NCBI RefSeq assembly: GCF_024323335.1
Contig: NC_066580.1
Location: forward strand, 86,351,391 to 86,415,390
DNA from: Lathyrus oleraceus
Taxonomy: Eukaryota; Streptophyta; Magnoliopsida; Fabales; Fabaceae
DNA: 64,000 bases
Reading direction: 5' to 3'
Each line of letters opens with the position of its first letter. The first letter of the stretch is position 1. Both the position numbers and the translations under genes were made by a program. Shown here piece after piece: positions 34,946 to 48,545 of this stretch. The notes under the pieces were generated by a model. The model was not told the origin of the DNA, did not search any database, and saw nothing but the letters and a program-made list of their open reading frames with translations.

Positions 34946-36238
34946 CTACTCTTCAGGATGAGTGACAGTGGCGATCTTTGAGGCCTTCCAGTTCCCTGGT
35001 ACGCACGACTTTATCCACGACTCAAGCTCACGGTCGCTGTCGATCTCTTCACCCACTGTACAGGCGTGACCTGGATCCAGCATTCCGGCACTAACGAATG
35101 TGAACGGTTGACAACGTCTTCTGTTCTGTCTAGACGACTCTTGATCTGGCTGATAGCCGACCCCGAACATATTCGCTTTCACCACGATGTCTATGATCTT
35201 TCCCCAGCCTAGGGCTTCTCCGTTCTTCACCACTTCCATGGCCTGTTTGTAAGAAGAAATGGACAGCTTCTTCTCTTTCTTAGCAACAACGGCGTTCTCC
35301 ACCTCGACGGTTTCAACTGCCTGTCTTGGTGTTTCAAATTTTCCAACGTCCATTTCTGCTTCCTTCATTCTCTGGTTCGTTTCCCCCATCACTACACACC
35401 CCTTTGTGGCGACAACCGCACAACAGTTATCAATTCTAGGGAAAGCTCCACTCTTCATCAGATGTTTTGAGACCACAGACACTGAAGTTTTTAACTGATC
35501 CCCCTCAGTCACCTCTATTCCGCTCTTGTCCTTCGACACCCTTTTCACTTTTGCAGGACCCTGCCTGGGTACGGGGTTGACATCCTCATTCATTATCCGT
35601 GCCAAGCTGATAGCCTTAGAGTCCACCATATCTTGGACGACATGCTTAAAAGCTCTACAACCTTCAATGTTGTGTCCGGGTTCCCCAGAATGGAACTCAC
35701 ACTTAGCATTTTCGTCGTAGTTTGGAGGCATCCGCTGCTGTTCCACAGAAATCAAAATCCTCGGCCGAACTAACCCAAGATCCCTCAACCTTCTGAACAG
35801 AAGGGTATAAGTCACAGTGGGTTGATCGAACTGACGATCCGTCTTCCCCTTCTTCACTTGGCCCTTAGCTTTTTGTGCCTTCTGTTGAGGTGGCGGTTGT
35901 TGTTGCGGTGCAGGTGGACTACCAACAGGAGTGGTTACAGTGGCAGCATAACGGTGGTAACGATCCTTACCGCGTTCTTTCTTTGCCTGCACGCCACTTG
36001 ATTCATCCTTCTTCTTGAGCTGACCACTGCCAGAGGGCTTTTTTACTACAGTGCCAGAGGGGTTTTTTACTTCGGATGACGGATCCTTTCCCTGAACTTT
36101 CTCCTTGATCATCCAGCCTTCAATCCTTTCCAACCTCTCCGCCATTGCTTTCTGTCCCAAGGCAAGCCCTTGCACAACACTGAACAACTCTCTCATCATC
36201 TCTTTCAATTCGAGAATGTCGGTGTTGGGTAGATCCAT
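34946..36238 (-). CDS. Gag-like open frame of element B, lacking gag core and protease
   Basis: An open frame of up to 452 codons (the frame reaches 36304). The ATG at 36238 (MDLPNTDILELKEMM) is the more natural start and would give about 430 codons. In order it has an N-terminal coiled coil (ELKEMMRELFSVVQGLALGQ), a Lys/Pro/Gln-rich linker and a segment VTYTLLFRRLRDLGLV. A zinc knuckle (CEFHSGEPGHNIEGC), a KVQ/HVVQDMVD-type motif and a C-terminal part resembling the end of element A's gag-pro (SYKQAMEVVKNGEALGWGKI) follow. The gag capsid core and the protease DTG region are missing, yet the frame is uninterrupted. It may be a non-autonomous element's retained ORF or a young deletion product. 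Confidence 0.7.
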   Translation of the reverse strand: MDLPNTDILELKEMMRELFSVVQGLALGQKAMAERLERIEGWMIKEKVQGKDPSSEVKNPSGTVVKKPSGSGQLKKKDESSGVQAKKERGKDRYHRYAATVTTPVGSPPAPQQQPPPQQKAQKAKGQVKKGKTDRQFDQPTVTYTLLFRRLRDLGLVRPRILISVEQQRMPPNYDENAKCEFHSGEPGHNIEGCRAFKHVVQDMVDSKAISLARIMNEDVNPVPRQGPAKVKRVSKDKSGIEVTEGDQLKTSVSVVSKHLMKSGAFPRIDNCCAVVATKGCVVMGETNQRMKEAEMDVGKFETPRQAVETVEVENAVVAKKEKKLSISSYKQAMEVVKNGEALGWGKIIDIVVKANMFGVGYQPDQESSRQNRRRCQPFTFVSAGMLDPGHACTVGEEIDSDRELESWIKSCVPGNWKASKIATVTHPEE

Positions 36239-36304
36239 CAGCTTGGATATCTGAACGGAAGAGCTATGCGCACCGGTTAGATACTGACACCTACAAAACA
36301 GCAA

Positions 36305-37326
36305 ACAGGTTAGTATGACTCACACATGGAATGTCTATCCGTATGAGGAATTTTCCTTTGATTCTAGCTTCACCGAGACAGATAATTTTCATCAATAACA
36401 TTTTGACATCTGGAGGTCTCTCAACCAGAATCTCAATCAAAAATGGACCCCGAGTACGGATAGACATGGGTTAAATGCAGATGAATGCGAAATGGGGCTG
36501 ATGCAAATGCATGAATGTAGGTCACTGTGCTGCCAAGTCATCTGAAGACCCATTAAGTCTCTGAACCAGTCATAGTCATCTGAGGGACTAAGTCACCATA
36601 AATCCAACTTGGGAAGTTCCGAAATAAACGGAACCGGAGATTACATCACTATCATCGCAGGAACATCCGCTGAACGGACGACAACCAGATCCTCTGAACG
36701 AGTACTCTCAAATTCAACCCGGGAATCCGAAATAAACGGAACCTGCTGATAGATATTACGGACAGAATTCCGACGTGACAGAAGTAAATATCCATAAGTT
36801 CATCTGAACCCAAGTCACCAATAGTACCAAGAGTCACCAACAAGTCACCAACTGTACCTGTAATGATCATTCCCTCCCCACTCACGGGTGTCATCTAGGC
36901 CAGGGTAAAGTCGAGAGAAACGCAACATAAATAACCCTTTCATAGGATACCATCATATACACACCCGAAGTATGTAACAATAATACCCCATCAGAGTCTG
37001 AACTGCTCGTGATATCAATGTTCCGCTAAGTGGCGCCATACCACCCGCCTCCCATGAATCACTCTATCCCTAGGTGTCCTAGATTTCACTCATAGCCTGG
37101 GTATTGGGCCTTTTACCTCATGTAACTCCCACCCCAACAGAGAGAAACAGACAACCAGCACAGATGAATATGAATGAATGCAAACATAAATGCAAACAAT
37201 AAATGCAAACAATAAATAACTGAATGCAACAAAGGAAACAACAAAAGCAACCAAACCCTATCCTAAAGAGCGCTAGGAGAGACTCGCTTAGGGAAGATGG
37301 ACCAGCAAGAGGTCAACTTCTCTTTT
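36305..37326 (-). other. Leader region of element B
   Basis: This lies between the PBS and the gag-like frame, about 1 kb, with no ORF1 equivalent visible. It contains a repeated CCGAAATAAACGGAACC-like phrase (36616 and 36729) and short repeats of AAGTCACCAA (36825-36850). Confidence 0.55.
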
Positions 37327-37344
37327 GTCCCCAGCAGAGTCGCA
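37327..37344 (-). other. Primer binding site of element B
   Basis: On the plus strand it reads TGTCCCCAGCAGAGTCGC, the 3' end of a tRNA (tRNA-Arg in Ogre-type elements). The terminal bases next to the LTR read AAAC rather than CCA, so complementarity to the tRNA CCA end is weakened compared with element A. Confidence 0.75.
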
Positions 37345-37347
37345 AAC

Positions 37348-40300
37348 TGTTGCATTGCGCGAAAAACCGGCAGGAAAACAAAAACAACAGAGCCGCCACC
37401 GTGCGTTATTTATCCCAAAGGAGGGAAAGGAAACACTCGAAGTAAACCTGGAAAAGACATGGTCTCGAGACCAAAGAGAGATGGGATCGGGAGTCGGTTA
37501 TGCAAAGGGAAGGTATTAGCACCCCTACGCATCCGTCGTACTCGACGGGATCCCCGCACAAAAGGAAGGAAAATGGTTTCTAAAGACTGCTCACAAACAT
37601 CAGACACTGGCTGAAAGAGACACAGGAAAACAAAAGAAACTAACTCGGCAGGATATCGCATCCTGGGCCTACTTAGTCTGTCAGGCACAAACATCAGAGT
37701 CGACGTAGTTCGGGACAGGGGAAACGTGCTCGCTAGGATGTCGCATCCTATGCATACGTATCTTCTCAGACTGGAGAAGAATCAGAGCACTCGTAGCTCG
37801 GCTAACGCACGCCAAACAAAACCACACAGGAAATCGACTGCCAATCGCTGGACTTATGTCAAGCTCCACACAAACAGGCAAACCTAGAATCCGAATGCCA
37901 ATCGCTGGACTTACATCAGACTCCGACCCAAACTCACGCACACTGGAAACCAACTGCCAATCGCTGGACTTACGTCGGACTCCGACACACACAAAGAGAC
38001 AAAACAAAAAGGGCGCCCGGAGAGATCTGCTCATCTCCTGCCTACGTACCTCATCTGGTATGAGGATCAGGGCGACGTAGTTCCCCTACACAGGGACAAA
38101 GGACTAGCCTAACCAGATACAAAGGGAGACACAAACTACTAGGGAGACTACGACTCGAGCCTAGAAGTTGTCATGCATATCATCCCTATGTTAAGGTTGC
38201 TATCTAACTTGCACAGGGAGCAAGCTATCCTAAACAGCACAAACAGAGCAATCATTCACAAAAATAGCACACATTATATACAAACAAAGTGGGCTCACAC
38301 AAGGTTAGGCTGTGAAACACAAGCCAACTGGAATCGGGTGACGTTAGCTCTTAACCCTAATATTGAGAGTTAGGGTGAAGCCAGATGAAATAGAGATGAG
38401 GGGTGTGCCTCATAGCTCTTATCCCTAGTCAAGGAGAGCTTCAGATTATAGAAGGTGTGGGAGTTCAGAAAGTTGGAACTCTCTCCACAAGTAATGACTC
38501 TATAGATCTTGGGTTAATATCCATAATGCATCAACATGTAATGTGAGCAAAGGGATGACACACTGACTAGCAGGAGATGGATTACACATCTCTTTTATCT
38601 GCCAATTGCCTTATCAAAGGACTTTTCCTGCTTAGCACCAAAAAATAAACACACAAGAACATGGCCTCTTAAGGAGGACTTCAGACAGGTGCCTGACCCC
38701 ATAACAGGCCAGGTCTTCCAGACTACATGAAGAAGAGAAATTCTACCTCAATGCTCAAGCAACCAAGCAAAGCAAAAGCAAGTTCAAAATGAACTTAAGC
38801 AACTAATGTACCTGAAAACAATCCAACTCAATCAGTATACAACTCAAAAAGTCAAACAGACAACCAATGGTCAACAGTTAACAGACATAGTCAAACAAGC
38901 AATGCAACAAGGTGCAAGGCACAAGCTCAAGCTCAAATGAGCTAACATCAACCTACAAAACAAGTCAATAATAGTCAACATCAACCAAATAATCCAACTC
39001 AAGCAATGTGAATCAATCCTCTTATGGCCATATGCTTCTTAACCTGAAAACAAAGCTCAAACATAAGCACCAACCACTAGGACAAGGCCTAGGGTCAAAG
39101 AGGGAGAAATAATTCAAAACAGAACATGAAAATCCACATGAAGCAACCTTAATCAATTAAGAACATCATCCAAAAGGTTCCACATCAATATCATGCACCA
39201 AATCAATTTCACAAATCAAATAAGGCAAGGCATGCAAGTTGGAAGCACATTGGAGCAACAGAATGAACAAATCCACATTAATTCCAAAATGGTTCAATTA
39301 ATCTCAAGAAAAATCATGGCTAAACAGCACACACAACATGATCAACACACCAAAAATCAAGGCATTTGGACAAGTCTAAGCATGGTAATAAAATTCATCA
39401 AGTCAAGGCAAACAAAACAAGCTCAACTGAGACACCAAATGCTACATCAACTTAGCACAAGCCTAAAACAGAAATTACAAATGGTAAAGACCTCAAACCA
39501 AAGCCACAATAAACTTCAATATGTCTAGAAATAATGTGCAAAAATTTCACATCCATAGGATAAACAACCAGCATTTCACAAATCATGGAAGTTTAACACT
39601 ATTCAAAAGCTCACAAATGGCAATCCAGAAGGAAAAATCTCAAACAAATCAGAAATCATTCCAAAAATTCCACAAAAGTTCATGATCAATCACAACATGC
39701 CTATCAAGTATCATACAAAAAATCACATCAATTAGAGTTTATTTGGCATGGCAAAGAAATTATACAAGTTGAGCAAGCAAAGGTGTGACACACATTGTCA
39801 CACCTACATTAACATGAGCATATCTCAACAACCATAAATGATAAAAATGCAAACTCAACACCAAAAGTTCCAGCAAGATGTCTAGTTTAAGCATACCAAA
39901 TTTCAAAAGCATTGGATTAGAACTCATCATTTCATAAAGCATATGGCAAGCAAGGTACAAAATAGCACATGCATACACAGACCCTAGCACCAATTTAATT
40001 CCAGCCATGCGCAAATTGTGGAAAAATAACCAAAAAATTCTAGACAGAAAATGGGACCTAACACAAAAATCCTCATATTTTTTGGATGCATTTTCAATTA
40101 GTTATGGATCTTAGAAGTGGAGAGAAAAATAAAAAAATCACATGAAACAAGGTACATGAATGGATGAGGAAAATATGAAATAATGCAAAAGGACTATTTG
40201 GATTTGTCCAAGCTGAGAATCGAACTGGACACAAATTTGAATGAGCACGCTCAGTTAGTGAAACGCACCGTTTCACTTAACTGATGTGGCCCTGCCAAGC

Positions 40301-42052
40301 GCTCCTGGCCAATCATTACGCCACGCCCAGGCCACGTGGTCCAGTACATGTTCACTAACATAACCAAGCATGCAAAACACGCGAGGAAGGATCAAACAGC
40401 TTCTGGAAATAAAACCCTAGCGCATTCATCAACATTCATCATGTTCATATCACTCAAGAACACATGTGTACAGAAATTCAAAATGAATATATCATCGTGT
40501 TCCTCTCACATCATACATCATCAATCCATGTCTATTTTAACCTAACTCAACCTAGATTCAAAGATTCGAAGCCAAGAACACTCACATGTCAAACATAGAT
40601 CTAGCATATCTTGTTCAATACTGCATGAAATTCATGGATCTAAAGCTCAGTTTAATCACCAATGCACGATCTACAATTATCACATATCAATTTCATGAAT
40701 TATGGAACTCGAATTCTAACCTTCAAGAAGATGCAGAAGTGAAATCAATGGATTTAGGTCTTGAAAAGCAGAAACAGTTCTTCCTCAGCTCTTGTAGGAT
40801 TGCAAGGATGAAGAATTGGAGGTTAATCGAGCTTGATCTTGCCAGAATTGCCAACTGCCATTGATGGATGCAAGCTTTCACAATGCTCTACAATACTTCT
40901 ATGTGATGAATCAATCAAAGAAAAGGCAATGTGTTTGCAAAATTTTGATGAAAAGTTGAGAGAACAATGTGAAGAGAATTTTCAGATCTGGAAATTATGA
41001 TGTGTTCATTCCATTTTCTGTTAGGATTATGCTTATATATGAGCTGTTAATCAAATCCTTAATCATGCTTAGCCATATGCAATTGTAATTAGTGAAAACA
41101 AAGGTGTAATGCAAATTGGCCAATGCACCTCATGTGTGGAAAAGCAATGGAACAGTGCACGAATTCCGAGTTCAATTCACTTGAAATGTTGTTTGGCAAC
41201 CAAATGCAATGCTAGAACATGGAAACCATGCTTAATTTTCAAATTAGGAATTTCCCTCCAAAATTCAAATGAAAAACCAAATATTTTTGTGATGGAAATG
41301 CAAGGCTTATGATGCATGATTTGGATAGTGCATGTCAAGACATGAATGTTACAAAAAGAACCACTCCAATTGGCCTTATGGTTTAAAAGTTATGCATGTT
41401 TGAAGTTCAAATTCACTTGGCCATGATTGATCCATATCTTTTCAACCACACATGAGAAATTCATGATCTTGGACTTTTTGGAAAGGGGAGAGCAAGATCT
41501 TAACCTCTCATGTTGGACAAAATTTCATTTGAAGCTTTCTTGATGATGTAATCTTGAGGAGAAGACCTTTCCTTTTTTGGCAATTTCAAATTACAGGTCA
41601 CTTACTATTTTTGGAAACTTTTCATCTGACCTCAAATTCTTCAATGTTGATGTTTGAAATGTCAAATGAGACTTGTATGGACATGAATGAGGCCTCTCTA
41701 ACCATCTCCCACCTTCAAATCCATGGTTGAATGGATAGTTGACTTTTGTTGACTTTCTAGGGTTTCAAATGAAGTGCATCTTGACTGATGATCTCTGAAC
41801 CTCCAACCTTTGGCCAAATCACTTCAAAATGATCCTTGAATCATATGAACTTATTGAACCAACCCTAGGGCTTTGCTTCCATGTAGAATGCACTTGCTTG
41901 CTTGCACAACTGGATCTCCTGACCAGTCTTGACTGATGAACTGATGAACTATGCAATGGACAATGCAATGCTATGCAGTGGACAATGCAATGCTAATGAC
42001 CTAAAATGAGAATATATATACAAAATGGGAGGTGCAAATTTGAGGTGCTACA
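37348..42052 (-). mobile_element. Element B 5' LTR
   Basis: 4705 bp, TGTTGCATTG to GTGCTACA. It keeps the 375-bp block at 38326-38700 that the partner lost; the same block also exists in element A's LTR (about 43655-44030), showing deletion rather than insertion. Minus-strand TATATAAG is at 41033-41040. Its right end adjoins the GAATG target duplication at 42053-42057. Confidence 0.93.
41033..41040 (-). promoter_or_regulatory. Candidate TATA box, element B 5' LTR
   Basis: TATATAAG on the minus strand, about 1.0 kb into the LTR. In sense orientation this would drive the element's transcript leftward. Confidence 0.55.
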
Positions 42053-42974
42053 GAATGGCTAAAAAGCGAACAAAAGCCTAAGAAGTTTTACACATAGAAA
42101 ACTAATGAAAAGATCAGAGAACTGGGTAAGGGGTTAATTACGCAATGGGAAGGTGTTGGGCACCCAAAACATCCTAGGTACTCCTAGGGAGCCCTTTTCA
42201 CACTTGTTGTACGAAATGTTATTTGTTTATGAAATGTTTATTATGCAAACATGAATGAAGGGATGAGAAAAGAATATACAAAGTTATTATTTTTGTGTTT
42301 GAACGGATGAACCCGTTGCCTACGTACCTTTCCATGGAAGGTAAGGATCAAAACACCGTAGTTCGGATAAAAGATTTCCAAAAGTAAGTGAATTGATTTT
42401 AAAACAAAAGCCCTAAGGTCTTTCATTATCAATGGGAGAAAACTCAACCTGAATCAACAATCCACCATGCAAGGATGGCTTCAACATACTAGTGAGGGGT
42501 TAACCCTATAATAAGTATGGAAGACTTACAATCAACTCACTAAGGATACGGTGAGATGAACATCAACCACTATGATAATTGAAACCTATGGCTAATATAT
42601 GAAAAACTTATCAATAATGGACAAAGCCACAAAACAATTGAATGAGTTGGATTAACCAATTAGGATTTATTCACAAAAGATGGTCAAAGTATGATTAGAA
42701 TTCAATTCAAAATGAAGTATTAGCAAAAGTGAAGTTTGAAAATCAAGGGCTTAAGGCCCAGGTTTCTAATTTGAAAAGAAATGAAAATGTTTGCACAATA
42801 TTTTCAAGTTTGGGTTAACATACAAATGGAGGTTTAAAGAAACAAAAAGGGTGAAGGTTAAGGGGTGTAAAACTTCTTAGATGTTCACCTCTTGAAATCA
42901 TATGGAAGATGATTCAAGTGATTCCTTTGGAATAGGCAATGAGCAAATAATAGGTAAACAATGTATCAGGCAAA

Positions 42975-43480
42975 GCCAACAAAGATGGATATCGGATGCC
43001 AATCACTGGACTTATACCAATCTCCTAAAACAAAGAAATAATGATACCAGATGCCAATCACTGGACTTATAACAGTCTCACAAAACAAAGAAACAATGAT
43101 ACCAGATGCCAATCTATGGACTTATACTAGTCTCACAAGGCAAACAAAAGGTGGATACCAGATGCCAATCTATGGACTTATACTAGTCTCACAGAGAAAA
43201 GAAACAATGATACCAGATGCCAATCACTGGACTTATACTAGTCTCGCAAAGAATGATCATAGGAAACAACTGCCAATAGCTGGACTTATAATTGACTCCT
43301 CACAAAAACATACAAAATGCAATAAGCAAGAGGAAACAAGTTGCCAATAAATGGTCTTACACTCGACTCCTACCAAATCACAGGAAACAAATGCCAATAA
43401 ATGGACTTATAATTGACTCCTCAATGGTCATAGGAAACAACTGCCAATAAATGGACTTACAATTGACTCCTCAAAACAAG
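42975..43480. repeat. Tandem array in element A LTR
   Basis: About nine units of 45-60 bp carrying TGCCAATCACTGGACTTA or a variant (ATCTATGG, ATAAATGG), then a TACTAGTCTCACA or ATTGACTCCTC phrase. A shorter version remains in the right LTR (63520-63720). Confidence 0.85.
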
Positions 43481-46047
43481 ATGATCACAAAGATATGAAC
43501 AATGATTATGAAATGATATACAATCAATGGCAATAAATGCACAAAGGCACACATAAGCAAGTATGCACAGGTGAATCAAGTAATCAAACAAACAAGTCAA
43601 ATAGCACACACTATATACAATCAATTAGGCTCAAGCAAGGTTAGGCTTTACAGCCAACTGGAATGGGGTATTTTGTGCTCTTAACCCTAACATTGAGAGT
43701 TAGGGTGAAGCAGATGAAATGGAAATGAGGGGTGTGCCTCATAGCTCTTATCCCTAGTCAGGGAGAGCTTTAAACAATGGAAAGTATGGGAGTTCAGAAA
43801 GTAGGAACTCTTCTCCACAAATGATTGACTCTATAAGATTTTGGGTTATTATTCATAATGCATCAACATATTGTGTGAGCAAGGTGAATGACACACTGAA
43901 TAGCAGGAGATGGATTACACATCTCTTTTATCTGCCAATTGCCTCATAGAGGACTTTTCCTGCTTGGCACAAAATTAAACACACAAGAACATGGCCTCTT
44001 AAGGAGGGCTTTAGATAGGTGCCTGCCCAAATAACAGGACAGGTCTTCCAGACTACATGAAGATTAGAGGTTATACCTAAGTGGTTAAGCAACCAAGCAA
44101 AGCAAAGTTCAAAATGAACTTAAAGCAACTTATGTACCTGTGGAAACATCAAACAAATCAGTACAATGCTCAGACAATCAGACAAACAGTCAATAACCAA
44201 CAAACAATCCCAATGTACAAAAGATGTAAGCCAAAGGTCAAACTCAAATGAGTTAACATCAACCTACAAAACACACAAAGGTTAGTAATCAAAAGCAAAC
44301 ATCAATTCTCAAGTGATGAAGCATCAACAACTATGGAACTTGAATGCTCAACCTGAAATCAAAACTCAAAGATAAGCAACAAACCACTAGGTCAAAGCCT
44401 AGGGTCAAAGGTGGAGAAAAAATTCAAAACAGAAGCTGAACTTTAACATGAATCAACTTCAAACACATCTTGAAACATTCCAAAAGGCCTCACATCAATA
44501 TCATATACCAAAAGCATTTCATGATCAATTGAAGTTCAAGACAATTTTAAAGCTCAAATGTGATCAACCAGAATGAAAAATCTCAATTAAATCAGAAATG
44601 ATTCAAATAATTCCAAGAAATTTCATGATCAATCACAACATCCATAACATGCATCATATAAAAAATCAGAGGAATTGGAGATCATTTGGCATGGCAAGCA
44701 CATCATACAAGTTGAACAAGCAAAGGTGTGACACAAATTGTCACACCAACTTAACATGATCATAAAACAGAAATTACAATTGATAAAAATACCAAATCAA
44801 CACGAAAATGTCAAGCAATGTGTCTAGTTTCATCATGCAAAATTTCACATTCATTGGATAAGAATCAAGCATATCACAAAGGTATAAGCATGGAAAGGTC
44901 AAACAAGCATATGTGTTCAAACATTCTAGCACCAAAAAATATCCAGCCAAGCACAACTTGTAAAATTATGATGATAAAAAACTAGAGAGAATAAGGATCA
45001 CAGTGCAAAAAATTGGGATGAATTTGGATGAGTTTTGCATTTGTTATGATTTTGTAAAGATGAGGAAAAAAATAAAAAAAATGATATGAAGCATGTAGCA
45101 TATGGCAAAGGAGGGAAAAGAGAAAAGCAATGAAGCATTTGAAATATTGGCGTGGCTGAGAATCGAACTCGGAGCCAATTCAAATAGTTGGCGCGCCAGG
45201 GATTGAAACGTATCGTTTCATTAATCCCAGTGGCAGTCAACGCACGGTCAACACTCATGAGCCAATGGAATTGCTTGCATGGCGCTGACATGGACGAATC
45301 AAAACTGAGCCCTAAGCAAACACATGCAGCAACGGAAAAGCGTGGCCTAATGGATCAAAAGCGTTGCCAAAGCTGAACATCATCTTCTTCATCGCGCGCA
45401 TATGAACAGTAACAAATCATCAAGAACACCAAGAACAAATGTTCCAGAAATTAAAATTAAAGACATCATTGTGTAGATCCTTCAACATAGATCAAAGATT
45501 CATGCATAGCTAAGCTTAAATCAAAGTAACAAGATCAAATCGAAGCAATCATCATTCATACATGAAACTTTAAATCAACCTAACTCATTCAATTTCGCAC
45601 CAAAATTCATGGTTCAAAGCTCAGTATGATCAGCATAACAAGATCTACAACATCATCATAATAATTTTGAGAAATAAAGAGATCGAGTCATGACCTCTTG
45701 AAGAGCAGATCTGGAATTGGATGGATTCAAGGCTTGTGATAGCTTAAATGTTCCTCTAGGATGCTTGTATAAGTGATTGGAAGAGAAAATGAAGCTCAAT
45801 TGTGCACGAATCCACCAAAACTTTGAATCACCATGGATGCTTCCATCTTCAAGAATGCTTCAATATGGCTTTGTTTGCTTCGATTCCACGTGTGAATCTT
45901 CTCAATAATACTTCAGGAGCAAGAATCAAGCAAGAGAAAGTGCTTGAATGTGAAGAATTTGGAAGAAAATTTGAGAGAAAAAAATTGAGAATTTGGATCT
46001 AGATCTGAAAAATGAAAGCTAATCTGAAAAACAGTTAGGGTTTATGC

Positions 46048-46055
46048 TTATATAG
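46048..46055 (-). promoter_or_regulatory. Candidate TATA box, element A LTR
   Basis: TATATAAG on the minus strand, 1.1 kb from the LTR's 5' (right) end, preceded by CC. It matches the position of the box in element B. Confidence 0.55.
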
Positions 46056-48220
46056 GTCATGCTAATCACTCTTTAATCATGTTTAAGCCAATTGTTAAGT
46101 AAGTTTAGCAAAAATGAGGTGTATGTGCAAATTGACTTTTTCACCTTATGCATGGAGTGCATGCATGAACAGTGCACGAAAATCCATCTATTTCACTAAA
46201 AATCTGATTTTAAAACCAATTGCAATGGCCAAATGTTCAAACTATGCACCAAATTTGAATTTTAAGAATTCCCTCCAAAAAACCAATGAATTACCAAATG
46301 ATCATGTGAATATAATTCATGTAATGCAATGCATGATTTGGAAATTAGAGGTCAAGAGAAGAATGTAGCAAAAAGAACCACTCATTTTGGAGCTTTGGTT
46401 GAAAAGTTATGTCCATTTGAAGTCCAATGCACACTTGGCCATGTTTTGATCATATCTCCTTAACCACACATGAGAAATTGATGATCTTGGACTTTTTGGA
46501 AATGGGAGAGAAAGATCTACAACTTTCATGTTCAACAAAATTTCATTTGAAGCTTTTTTGATGATGTAAGTTGAAGTTGAAGTCGGGCTAAAACCTTTCC
46601 ATTTTTGGAAATTTCAAATTATAGGTCACTTTCTATTTTTGGCAATTTTTGACTGGACCTCAAATTCTTCAATGTTGATGTTTGAAATGTCAAATGAGAC
46701 TTGTTTGAACATGAATGAAGTATTTCTAATCACTTCCCACCTCCAAATCCACAGTTGACATTGTAGTTGACTTTCTATGTCTTCAGATGATCTGAAAATG
46801 ATCTGATGAAATTCAAGCCTCTACCACTTGGGATTTTGCTTCAAAATGACATCATAGCTCATATAAGCTCTTGTGAATGCTTGTGGGGTCCAAATCTCAA
46901 GAATGACCACCATCTATTGCTCAATGACTTCCTTTGACTGCTTTGACCTGTGATTGCTTCATCTGCAAGACAAAGGTTAGATGACATATTTTTGTACTTT
47001 TGGTTAGTGGTAAAAAGAAAAGCAATGATATACAAATGCAAACATGCTTGGTGATCAAGAATCACTCTCAAAAGATAACCCATCCACAGGGAAGGAAGCA
47101 AGGTGCACAATGATCCTTGAGGCAATGTGATGATATGATATGATGCCATGAGGGATCTTAGGGCCAAAATTGGGGTCTTACAGATGCCCCTATTTAAGGT
47201 CATTCTAGCCAGAGAAGTGAAGGTTAAAATCTTCATCTCGACGCGGTAGAATGGGCTTAAATAACAGTAATGAGACAAATTTTGGTCCCTAAGAGACCTC
47301 ATGATGCAGATGTATGCATGCAAAAGAAAAACAAACAAACTCTGTGGGGAATATTGCCACAAAGAAGAAAAGACGATCCATCAGAGTAATACACTCACCA
47401 GGAACAGAGACTCTAACAGGACTCTCACGGGGATAAGAAAAAGAAAAGAATGCGTGAGCCGGACACGACTTTGAATTAGGGGAAACTGACACTGCGTGGA
47501 CAAGACACGACTGGACTAGAAACCACACTGGGGAGAAAGGACTCAAACGGGAAATAAAAAATTCCAAAGGAAGACACATCCATTGGAAAGACTCAAGCTG
47601 ACTCAAACTATCCACAAAGGATACTTCGGATGAAATTCCGGACTCGGACTGGGGAAAAATTCACAAAGAACCTCCCTGCCGGGGAAAATTGCATATATTG
47701 GGGAAAACGCCAATATAGCAAAAGGGTAAAATCACAACAGGAAACTCCACTAGAGAATGTCTAACAAAGAGACTCTCCTGGGGAAGTAGCTGCAAGAATG
47801 AGGTGTTACCGGTATAAGGGTAACAGACTCAAAGAGACATGTGATCTGAACACCGGTATAAGGGTGAAAGAACAACAAGCTCAGGAAGAAAGAATATCTA
47901 AGACCGGTATAAGGGTGAGAGATATCAATCAACCAAACATCTGAGAAAGACCTAAAAAAGGTACATCAACTCAGGAAAATCTGACTCCACAGGGGACCAA
48001 GGTCATAATAGGGAGCAGAAAGGAAGGAACACCAGGGATACCGGTTACTGGGTATATAATAGGTGACCGACCAAAGCGTGAATTGGTATATATGCCAAAA
48101 CACTCATCATCCGAAAGGAGGGCTTGAAAAAGCAAATCGACTTACAGGATGGATATTCGAATCCACAACGGGAAAACGAATCTTACTCAGCTGGGGGAAA
48201 AAACCAAAGAGCGCATGAGA

Positions 48221-48303
48221 TATAATATCCATTACCGTCAAAACATGGATAGTATACTCGCATGAGATATATCATCTATTACCGTCAGAACGTAGATAAT
48301 ATA
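48221..48303 (-). other. Two constant-loop hairpins, element A
   Basis: Hairpin H1 has TATCCAT (48226-48232) with ATGGATA (48245-48251), extendable outward past one mismatch. Hairpin H2 has TATATCATCTA (48268-48278) with TAGATAATATA (48293-48303), 11 bp with one G-U pair on the sense strand. Both enclose TACCGTCARAAC. Confidence 0.75.
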
Positions 48304-48509
48304 CTCGCATGGAAGGAAACACCAGGGATACCGGTTACTGGGTATATAATAGGTGACCTACCGAAAAACGTGAGTTGGTATATATGCCAAAACACTCAGC
48401 ATCCAAAACACAAACTTGTTAAGAGATGGATATTCGATTCTACAAAGGAATACGAATCTTACTCCGCTGGATAAATAGTCAAAAGATTTTGACCAAGGAG
48501 TGCATGAGA

Positions 48510-48545
48510 TATATCATTCATTACCGTCAGAACGTGAATAATATA
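48510..48545 (-). other. Constant-loop hairpin H3, element A
   Basis: TATATCATTCA (48510-48520) pairs with TGAATAATATA (48535-48545): 11 bp, one G-U pair on the minus (sense) strand. The loop is the same as in H1 and H2. Confidence 0.75.

Larger units (their letters stand above)
24491..42052 (-). mobile_element. Element B: nested Ogre-type element, 17,562 bp
   Basis: Bounded by LTRs 24491-28859 and 37348-42052 and by a perfect 5-bp target duplication GAATG (24486-24490, 42053-42057). The uninterrupted target CCAAAGGAATGGCTAAAAAG is present at 62585-62604. The internal region of 8.5 kb holds a PPT, a repeat-rich 3' region, decayed integrase/RNase H/RT remnants, an open gag-like frame, a leader and a PBS. 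No ORF1 is seen. The two LTRs appear only a few percent different by eye, with many C/T and G/A changes. It is younger than element A. Confidence 0.95.
42058..47182 (-). mobile_element. Element A 3' LTR, main part
   Basis: It resumes at GCTAAAAAGCG after element B and ends TTACA at 47182. The first 1.2 kb is nearly identical to 62597-63717 of the other LTR, the gap to the next block there marking a deletion. It contains a 50-55 bp tandem array (42975-43480) and a minus-strand TATATAAG at 46048-46055. The end adjoins the PPT AAATAGGGGCATC. Other small frames have no support. Confidence 0.93.

Noticed and set aside
26526..40014. Pair of 84-codon frames (26526-26780, 39760-40014) and other frame pairs that look like a gene family
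   Set aside because: They are the same position in the two LTRs of element B; duplication is due to the LTR pair, and no domain or codon bias supports coding.
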